A stretch of 64,000 bases of DNA from Ilyonectria destructans. Its lineage: Eukaryota > Ascomycota > Sordariomycetes > Hypocreales > Nectriaceae. Position 1 is the stretch's first letter, and each line of letters opens with the position of its first letter. A model generated the notes under the pieces. That model saw only the letters and a program-made list of their open reading frames with translations. It searched no databases and was not told the origin of the DNA. The stretch lies in NCBI GenBank assembly GCA_020740775.1, contig JAHEWK010000002.1, positions 2,914,001 to 2,978,000 on the forward strand. The letters run 5' to 3'. Positions 56,651-64,000 of the stretch are shown in pieces. The position numbers and the translations under genes were made by a program.

Positions 56651-57472
56651 CTAGAAGTCACCAAAATACTTACGTCTGATGGTCTCCATCTTTAATTCGT
56701 CCGGCATAGGTGCTAGAAACTGATCGACCGGATTCGCCCAGAACGGATTCTGAGGATTAACATACTTCGCACAGGTATACCCCCAGTATGCTGGGAACCA
56801 TCCCGCTGTCTCCCAGTCTATGATTCCGACAATGGCGTCCCCCCGGACTAGAATATTGAGGCTGCTCAGGTCACCGTGGGTCAAAACCAAATCGCCCCCT
56901 GATTGCTGATAGAATTCGATCAACTCGGAAAGATCGGGAGCGAGAGTGCATTCGGTATCTAAATCTACGCCGTCCACGAGCGCTGCATGGAACTCGCGCA
57001 CAGTAGCGTATGGGCCCCAGTAGAGCCGGGATGGCAGACGACAGTCGTAAAAAGGCCCACCATCGATGCTGCTGACGCCTGCCCCCTCGGGGAAGGGGAT
57101 CGAGCGAAGCTCCGTGACCATATGGCGGAGTTGGTTTAGTATTCGGATTTTCGATTCTTCTGTGCGCTTTGACCAACCATAGCCTGCCATTTGCCCTTTG
57201 ATGTGGCGCATGACGATATATGAGGTACCTTTATATGTGAACGCGTAGTACACCTTCGGCACGGGGATGGATGTCTGACTGGCGACAAATCGCATAGCAT
57301 GGGCCTCAGCCAGGCTCTCGCCTGGTTTGGTCTTGATGCAGATATCGAAGATGTGGAGAAGGCCGGTCTGCTTTCTCCATAATCGGCGCAAGAGCTTGTG
57401 GTCTCTCGCTTTGACAACAAGAAGGATGAGTGTTCGGACTGCGCGTCCTGGTGTCGGAGGCGGAGGCAGCAT
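56651..57472 (-). CDS. Aminoglycoside phosphotransferase (APH) family protein
   Basis: 273 residues, single exon. The C-lobe has the catalytic loop LTHGDLSSLNILV and metal-binding IIDWETAGWFPAYWGY; the N-lobe has AHAMRFVASQTSIPVPKVYY and SYIVMRHIKGQ. These are the usual marks of the large fungal APH family, mostly of unknown substrate and unrelated to antibiotic resistance in practice. The start at 57472 is the first Met of the frame; the N-lobe is slightly short compared with 280-320-residue relatives, so an upstream exon is possible. Confidence 0.88.
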   Translation of the reverse strand: MLPPPPTPGRAVRTLILLVVKARDHKLLRRLWRKQTGLLHIFDICIKTKPGESLAEAHAMRFVASQTSIPVPKVYYAFTYKGTSYIVMRHIKGQMAGYGWSKRTEESKIRILNQLRHMVTELRSIPFPEGAGVSSIDGGPFYDCRLPSRLYWGPYATVREFHAALVDGVDLDTECTLAPDLSELIEFYQQSGGDLVLTHGDLSSLNILVRGDAIVGIIDWETAGWFPAYWGYTCAKYVNPQNPFWANPVDQFLAPMPDELKMETIRRKYFGDF

Positions 57473-57770
57473 TTGGATTCTGTCGGGGGCTCAGGCAGAC
57501 GTACGGCTCGAAGTAAAAAGCAGGCAGCGCAAGATGACCTAAACGTGACAAAAATATTATTAGAATATCTGCGTAGGGTACGGAGTCGGGGATGGACTAT
57601 TACTGTGCCTTACTGTCGCGAGGTTTCGTGAATAGAGACGGCTTGGATTCGTACGTCATCTTGAATTGAATTGCTGCACGGATGCAGCTGCTTTTTGGCC
57701 CGACGTTAACCCGCCACGCCCGCTGTCCCCTCCCCATTTACGGGTCGCACATTAGAATATAGCACACCAG
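57473..57770. other. Spacer upstream of the APH-family gene
   Basis: Promoter region; nothing else recognised. Confidence 0.5.
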
Positions 57771-58144
57771 CCACTGTAGCGTACTATACCCCGCACTTTT
57801 TCTAGCAGACTACAGTGGCTAAAACTCCAAGCTTTAAAGCAAGCTATAGCTATAACTAGATGTAGAGCTATAGCTACTATAGCTCGCTGTAAGAAAAAAG
57901 GCTGCAGCTACTCTAGCTAGCTATAAAAAGAAGGGTGGCGACTGCTATAGCTTGCTGCAGAGAGAGAGAGAGAGAGCTGAAGCTGCTGTAGCTTGGTGTA
58001 AGAGAGAGGGCTGCAGCTGCTAGAGCCGCTATGTAATAGCGAGTTATAGTGGCAATGTCTAGCTGCTATAGCCCGCCAGAAGATTTAGGGCTCTGACCAC
58101 TGTAGCCCGCTATAAGAAATGCAAGTTATAGTGGGCTACAGTGG
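57771..58144. mobile_element. MITE-like element rich in CTATAG inverted repeats
   Basis: Starts CCACTGTAGCGTACTATA and ends with TTATAGTGGGCTACAGTGG, so the ends are inverted repeats of about 18 bp with two mismatches. A 19-bp hairpin (CCACTGTAGCCCGCTATAA, 10-base loop, one mismatch) lies at 58097-58144. The interior is made of diverged GCTATAGCT/GCTGCAGCT half-palindromes plus a (GA)8 run at 57961-57977. No coding capacity. Target-site duplication not found. Confidence 0.55.
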
Positions 58145-58740
58145 CTGTAGCCCTATATTCAATTTCTTATACCTTTGGACCGTACCCGTCAGCTTCACCA
58201 GCATCCGCATCTGGGTGCGTGATGTCTTGGATGGATACCGACGTGCTACTTAAATTTCGAAAGGCAAACGGACCGACTGAATCTTTTGGTGCTAGTCTTC
58301 GATCCAAGCGATTTCGGACGCCTGAAGCGCAGGGGTCGACAAACGCGACCGGGCGATCACCTGGAGTTGTTCGTTTCCCAGATTTGGAGTCTTCTGCCGC
58401 CAACTCGGGGACAGGTCAAAGATATTGGGGGAGATTCTTACCTCGCTGGCACCAGGACTTTCTGATCCTCGAGCTTGGTGCTGGATTCGTTAAATAGCTA
58501 ATTCACGCAGCAATTTATTGAGTGATATCGATAGAGATTCATCCAAGACAAAACCATACTCGACGAGCTAGAGTCCCGCGAATGTCGCTGCCGCTACCGG
58601 GCGGTGGAGATCAACAAGAAGTTACTGGATAGCAATGTATAGTAGCTTAGTGAGAAGTATTCGATTTGTTTTTGGCTTCATTCGACATCATAAGATAGAC
58701 CAATGCCATGCAGTATTTGTAAATAATAGAGAAATATATT
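58145..58740. other. Spacer, no gene recognised
   Basis: An open frame at 58141-58497 starts inside the inverted-repeat element and overlaps an opposite-strand frame; no domain. Confidence 0.4.
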
Positions 58741-59705
58741 TGGTACTACACCCAGTACCAGAAGAGGCAGTATCTCAGCAATAAACTTAATGGGCTGTAT
58801 GGGACTTTCAAGGATGCGGTAACGGTGACGGCAACCGACTCGAGCAAGAAAGTTATTATATCTCTGGTATCAACCGCAACCAACTTCGGCTACAGTCAGG
58901 TCATCAAGAATCTCGAGACATACTGCAAAGTTGCAGACCTGCTTGTCTTTGGACACCAGGGACCCGACCGCACCGTGCCTCTTCACGATGCTTACCATAC
59001 ACCAGAGTTCGAGTAGTTGATAAGGGATGGACTGCTAAACACTGGGAACGGGATATTAGAGACGCCCATTTTCAACACTGAAGACTAGGAGAGAAGATGC
59101 GACACCGAAGATGGGCCCTAGAAGCACGAGTTTATCTTGCTGTGTCAAAAGCAAGAGAAGTTTCGAGCTTTTGCCACTTACAAGTACCAGGAGTCAGAGT
59201 TGTCTGCTATCACTGTGCTCGCCGGTGCCTTGCCACCGAAAATTTACAGCCACAGGGAAACTGGAATGCGGAATGCATCTGCACTGACGCATTTGCGAAG
59301 ATACTGGTAAATGGCAGGGATATACCTGGTGGATTCGGGAAGAGGCCCGAGAACAACCTGAACAACACTCGCGAGGGTTCCATCACTACGCGTAAGGCGC
59401 AGTGTCACCAGGCCTCCTCACCTAACGCCATGCAATGGGGGAAATAAAAGGAGTTGGCCATGGACTTCGTCTTCTGCCGTCATGGGGACAACCTTTGAGT
59501 TGGTCAGGGTGGCCCCAGCGTGCAAACTTGCGCAGACGACATATTCTTGAAGAATTTGGAAACTGGTAAGATCAGTATCTTGGTAAATACTCGGATTTCG
59601 AACGGTGACTACTGGGTGGATGGCCTGACAAGCGAGTGGAAAAGGCAAGCAGGCCGAAAGCTGCATGTACCATTGAAGAACTTTGATCCTATCCACTCAG
59701 TGTAA
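58741..59705 (+). pseudogene. Decayed coding sequence of unknown family
   Basis: One frame reads WYYTQYQKRQYLSNKLNGLY, then SSKKVIISLVSTATNFGYSQ and VADLLVFGHQGPDRTV, ends at a TAG near 59015 and can be followed further (QKQEKFRAFATYKYQESEL, then VLAGALPPKIYSHRE near 59147-59265) across several in-frame stops. It is protein-like but broken at many points. The family is not recognised; a transposon gag-like or fungal-specific protein are both possible. Confidence 0.35.
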
Positions 59706-60708
59706 CAACAAGGTATTCACTTCTCAATTCCTCTGAACCCAAGCGAGCCTGCCTCCGTCGTGTCGTCACTCCTCCAGTGCGATCTGCTCAAACTGGCGCA
59801 CCGTTTCGCCCAAGGCTTCGGCCTCCATCTCTAGGTCGGCAAGCCTCTTTCTACCAGCGTCCCGAACTGCCTCGTTGGCTTTTCAGCCGTAACTAGGGTG
59901 GGCTAGGAGCTTAGACTGCTTGCTCCGAGAACCTGACTGGGCCCCTCCGTCTTGATGAGACTATCCACCTCTGTCTCAATACCGAGCGACCTTGTTACGC
60001 GAGTGCAACAGCGATTGCAGCTCCGAAGGCTCTGGTAGTTTAGCTGCCTTGGTGGGGCGTAGGTAGCAAGATTAACGACTGGGGCGCACAGAAGATCCCC
60101 ACGTCATCACTGTGTACACACGTTTACCTTTCGTCAACACAATCCGACCTGCGACAGCACGACAATACAACGAACCCGATTGACACCTGGGCGACGGGCC
60201 TATGATAACTTGCAGGCCTCTTCTAGGTCCTCTTCTACACTGGGGTCTAAATTTGGACACGGTAAAGAAGGGTGATCTTGCTATCAGGTACCCAAAATCT
60301 GATCAGTGGTTGGCGATGTACAAGCAACTGAACTGTTATATTATACGCTTGTAGATTGAGAAGATACACATACCCCCCGCGCGAATCTACCGGAATGATC
60401 ACAGCGACAAGGAAATCGAGTGTCTCGACGTGGGCACGGACTACTCCCATCCTTTCTGACGTCTACCTAGCAACTCAAGCTGCCCTGCGTGCCCTAGGGG
60501 ACAAAGCGATGAAGGATCTTCATTCTTCCTCGTCTTTGAGGCCTGAAATTCTTGATTAAGCATTCTAGGGCCTCATTCACTTCAATTACGGAGTGGACTT
60601 AGACTGAGAGAGCGAAATGATGATCAATACTGCGGCGGCACAGACTTTTGATGCTCTATCCCGAGCTCTCAAGGGCCGATATGTGTTCTGCCCCTAGATA
60701 TCTTTTAC
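59706..60708. other. Spacer, no gene recognised
   Basis: A short frame at 60356-60559 (LSDVYLATQAALRALGDKAM) looks slightly protein-like but has no support. Confidence 0.4.
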
Positions 60709-61827
60709 CTATTGGACCTTCCCCCTTGTATCAACTGGCCAGATTTCCTCAACAACGCCCCTGCGATGCGCGTAGTAGACATCATGCAGGTTGATGGTGG
60801 GATCAATATGGCTAGGAATCATGTGGACGCGATCCCCAATCTTCAATTCGGGGGTTCCTTCCTCCCAATTTAACGAGCCGTGTTCGTCTCCTAGACACCC
60901 ATACTCGTACCTTGAATCCTGGCATTCCGCTAGTCCGCTGTCCGTCGTCAAAGACTTGAGCCCGCTGTCGATGGTCACTTGTCGATCTCCCTGCTTGCTG
61001 ATCACGGTCGATAGTATTGTCAGACTGTTGGAGTAGACCGTGCCTATCGCGTTCCTGTAATCCGTATCCATGAATATGAATGAGCCGGGCTGCAGCTCCG
61101 TCACGCCCGGCACCGTCGCGCAGAACTCGGCCGTCCCCGTGCCTCCAGTTGTGACAACATCGATGTTAAAGCCCTCCCTGCGCAGCGCGTCTGCCGTCTC
61201 CGTCAAAGTCTTCATCGACTCCAAACACTGTTGTTTGCGGTCTCCCCGGTCGTGCAAGTGCTGTAGATGCCCCTCATAACCCTGGATGCCAATCAATCGC
61301 AGGTTCTTAAGCGTGCCAACATGTCGAGCGAGGGCCAACACCGGTTCTCCTGGCTTGGCTCCTGTTCGGTGTAGCCCAACGTCCAAGTCTAGTAACACAT
61401 GGATAGGATCGTCTGCAACTTCAGGCGCCTGCCCCAATGCATTGTTGATAGCTGAAGCGCCAGTCTCACTGTCCACCACGATCCGGATGTTTCTATGCTT
61501 TTTGTATAGCTCAACCAGCCGATTGACCTTTGGTGCGCCGATGATCTCACAGGTGATGAGCAGATCGTCAAAGCCAGCACTCGTCATGGCTTCTGCCTCG
61601 CTTAGCTTGGCCACACAACCGCCCTTTGCGCCTGCGGCATTAAGTTTGCGAGCCAAGATGGCGCTTTTTGTTGTCTTGAGGTGGGGGCGAATATTGAGGC
61701 CTGTTGGAAGAAGAGAATCCATGAGCTTCTTAATGTTGGCCTCCATGAGGTCAAGGTCGACGATCATTGACGGCGTGTCCAGGCTTTCAAGCCGGTCACC
61801 AACGCTCGGGGAATAGGATGAAGCCAT
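60709..61827 (-). CDS. D-threonine aldolase / D-serine dehydratase-type PLP enzyme
   Basis: 372 residues, single exon, alanine-racemase-like TIM barrel plus C-terminal beta domain. Marks: DTPSMIVDLDLMEANIKKL, the PLP-lysine segment RPHLKTTKS (47-55), LLDLDVGLHRTG, TTGGTGT for the phosphate, and the metal site PSHIDPTINLHD. In D-serine dehydratases the metal ligands are His and Cys (HxC); here they are His340 and Asp342 (HxD), as known for bacterial D-threonine aldolase. This favours D-3-hydroxy-amino-acid aldolase activity with Mn-type metal (inference). It lies 476 bp downstream of an MFS transporter gene on the same strand. Confidence 0.9.
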   Translation of the reverse strand: MASSYSPSVGDRLESLDTPSMIVDLDLMEANIKKLMDSLLPTGLNIRPHLKTTKSAILARKLNAAGAKGGCVAKLSEAEAMTSAGFDDLLITCEIIGAPKVNRLVELYKKHRNIRIVVDSETGASAINNALGQAPEVADDPIHVLLDLDVGLHRTGAKPGEPVLALARHVGTLKNLRLIGIQGYEGHLQHLHDRGDRKQQCLESMKTLTETADALRREGFNIDVVTTGGTGTAEFCATVPGVTELQPGSFIFMDTDYRNAIGTVYSNSLTILSTVISKQGDRQVTIDSGLKSLTTDSGLAECQDSRYEYGCLGDEHGSLNWEEGTPELKIGDRVHMIPSHIDPTINLHDVYYAHRRGVVEEIWPVDTRGKVQ

Positions 61828-62303
61828 GTTTGATTGGATAGTTTGGCTTGGGGAAAGATATTTTTTCTAATAAGAAAAAGAAAGTAAAAAATTAGCACAA
61901 GCAAAGGAAACGAGCTTAATGTCTGGAGAGAGAAAAGCACACTGATCTCGAAATTCGTTGGTTTTCGGACACAAAATGAGGGGTTGCACGCATTTCGACC
62001 CTCCTCTTCGTATTATTGGTACAACGTTACATAATTGAAAGATGATCCTTCCACTCCACAGCTTATCTGCATCCCCCCTCCCGCCTCTTGACTTGTGGCC
62101 CCATACAAGCAATTCGAGGGAGATGCGCCGATATACGGCCGCCATACTGACAACGATCTAGGCAAAATGAGGGAAGCCAGGTTTATGTTTGCGGGGTAGC
62201 ACCGGCAGATGACACACGATGGTCTCCCTTGCCCACTCCCCGCCCATAAGTCGACCCTACCTACACTAGCTCAGTTCTCCGTAGGTCGACTCGTTTCCGT
62301 AGT
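61828..62303. other. Spacer between PLP enzyme and MFS genes
   Basis: Promoter of the PLP-enzyme gene with a pyrimidine-rich stretch (minus strand) near 61860-61890; no gene recognised. Confidence 0.5.
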
Positions 62304-63946
62304 TTACAAGAACCAACGGAACTCGGGAACATCAGGTCCTTCGCGGAGCCTCTGAGTCGGAACATCTGCAGCCGTCGTCTTCACTCCGCTCCTGCGGTTT
62401 CTTCGATGGTTGTCAAACATCATAAAGGTGCCCAAGCATCCGGCAATGAGACACCCGCATGCTCCAAACGCCGCCGTGGTGATTAATGCCGTCTCGTACT
62501 TTGGCTTCTCGTTCTCTCGGAAAATGTTACTGGAGACGAGGCCCATCACATTAGCCAGCGGGACACCTACCGATGTGAGAACTACACGACGACCCTCGTG
62601 GGCAATGTTGTTGTTGTACCAGGTCGAGAGAAGGACGGATGGCGCAGATGTGCCCCAGACCATCATAAAGCAAGCGTAGTAAGCAAGCTGGATTTGAGCT
62701 TGAACATCTTCAATGGAGACGTAGATGATGAAGCCGATAAAAGTGAGAGTGAATCCAAGCATGATGAAGGGGAATCGCAGACGGAGGAAGTCAGAGCTAA
62801 AAGCCAGAATCAACAGCATGACAGCGCCGCCGATGTTGGGAGCCACTGTGTACAGGTTCGTCTTAACCGTATCGTACCCGAGACGACTGATGATCTGAGG
62901 CATGAAGAGCCCAACAGACTGGATCGGCACGCCGAGGCAGATTTCAATCATGAGAAAGCCATAAGTTGAGGGGTATGTGAAAATCCGCAGCGAGTCCTTG
63001 AGATTGAACTTCTCGGACACGATAGACGACGAATCGACCTGAATACGGTGAAATGCAAGCGCCTTGTCTTCCTCGCAGAGGAATTTGGCCTCGCGAGCGC
63101 TGCGAGGAAGGTACCAGAAGGCAAAAAACGAGAAGAGAACCGATGCAGCGCCTTCAATGAGGAAGAGGTATCGCCATACAAAAAGCTTCGAGCGAATATG
63201 AAAAACGCCATATGATAACAATCCGCTCTGTCAATTTAATATCAGTGAAATTGTTTCATCATAAGCAAGGGAATTGGTACTTACAAAGGCATTAGCAATG
63301 TTGGATGCGGCGTAAAACAGGGCCAGTCGACGAGCCAATTCTCCTCTACGGTAGAAAGTTGTCAAGTAGTAGATAACCAACGGGAAAAATCCAGACTCGG
63401 CCATTCCCAGAATGAATCGCAGTGCAAATAGACCCCCAAAGTTAGAAGCTGCCACAGAGAGTATGGTGGCAGACCCGAAAATAAACATGAGGATGGGCAA
63501 AACGCGAGCTGGGCCGAAACTCTTGCCAAGAATAGCGACAGGCGGAGCAAATATGACATAGGGAACGAAGAATATGGAGACAAGTAGGTTGTACTGATTC
63601 GGCTTGAAGTGGAGGTCTGGATGCTGTCAATACCGGAAGTCTGGTATGTTGGTAGGGAACCAATACCTTCGCTCAGCCCTGCAGATTCTGCATTGCCTAG
63701 GTTTCCTTTGTCCAGGGCATTGAAGAGGTCTAACTATTGCCATCAGCGTCACAAACAAGTCAATATTTCACCCAAGTTGTGTTAATACTTACACATGACC
63801 GATAGCACGGGTAAGATTCGTACGTCGAACTTGCGACAAAGTCGTCTCTCCGCTTGGTGATCAACCACCCTTGCTGTTTCCTCGACGTCACCGAATTCGA
63901 CATCGTTGATAGCACCAACTCTACTCTCGTCTTTTTCCGAATCCAT
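62304..63946 (-). CDS. MFS transporter, anion:cation symporter (Dal5-like) family
   Basis: 490 residues from complement exons 63793-63946, 63667-63729, 63285-63616 and 62304-63227; introns 63, 50 and 57 nt, phases agree. Splicing yields YLFNALDKGNLGNAESAGL and DLHFKPNQYNLLVSIFF, the conserved loop after the first membrane helix of fungal ACS transporters (allantoate, nicotinate, vitamin and related acids), then GMAESGFFPLVIYYLTTFY and LPRSAREAKFL. About 12 membrane helices are expected. The start (MDSEKDES) is preferred to an in-frame Met 51 bases upstream near the window edge, which cannot be excluded. It probably imports a carboxylate or amino acid-like compound at the plasma membrane. Confidence 0.92.
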
Positions 63947-64000
63947 CTTGTTGAGCTTAAGCGGAGGGTAAAATGGAACAGCAACAGCGGGAGGCAAGTT

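Overview
The window is genomic DNA of a filamentous ascomycete (Pezizomycotina, most likely a Sordariomycete). Genes are broken by 42-96 nt introns with GT...CTRAY...AG signals, coding strands are mixed without operons, and the gene families are typical of moulds: ApsA, NACHT-ankyrin STAND proteins, bZIP/DUF3425 regulators, a tannase-type esterase, a P450, a Baeyer-Villiger monooxygenase and a Tad1-like LINE relic. Splice junctions were fitted by eye to keep frames open and restore family motifs. No homology search was run.

Left part (1-12 kb), mainly housekeeping: the 3' end of the nuclear-migration cortical anchor ApsA, a small acidic protein gene, a PH+SMP membrane-contact-site lipid-transfer protein (Nvj2/TEX2 type) and a DUF3295-like regulator-type protein.

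Accessory part I (12-26 kb): two paralogous stand-alone proteins with the fungal STAND N-terminal (PigL_N-type) fold flank a BTB/POZ protein with a C-terminal zinc-ribbon-like motif. Around them lie degenerate repeats, a nucleoside-phosphorylase relic and a secreted tannase/feruloyl esterase.

Central region (26.8-39.3 kb): a compact eight-gene block that looks like a co-regulated oxidative pathway without a backbone synthase. It holds a nine-exon P450, an SDR, an EthD protein, a serine beta-lactamase/transesterase-like protein, a bZIP+DUF3425 transcription factor, a dimeric alpha/beta-barrel protein, an alpha/beta hydrolase and a Baeyer-Villiger monooxygenase. The intergenic regions that can serve seven of the eight genes carry a [G/C]CTGACTC element related to a bZIP/AP-1 site; the bZIP gene's own promoter does not. 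The enzyme set fits hydroxylation, alcohol oxidation, Baeyer-Villiger ester formation and ester cleavage. This is the strongest candidate for an undescribed system here.

Accessory part II (39-60 kb): transposon relics (LINE reverse transcriptase, an HNH-like family present twice), a NACHT-ankyrin protein with an N-terminal esterase-like domain, two unknown genes full of internal repeats next to a six-copy 58-60 bp tandem array, a broken kinase-like pseudogene, an F-box gene, an aminoglycoside-phosphotransferase-like gene and a 374-bp MITE-like inverted-repeat element.

Right end (60.7-64 kb): a D-threonine-aldolase/D-serine-dehydratase-type PLP enzyme and an anion:cation-symporter-family MFS transporter in tandem, plausibly a small uptake-plus-catabolism pair.
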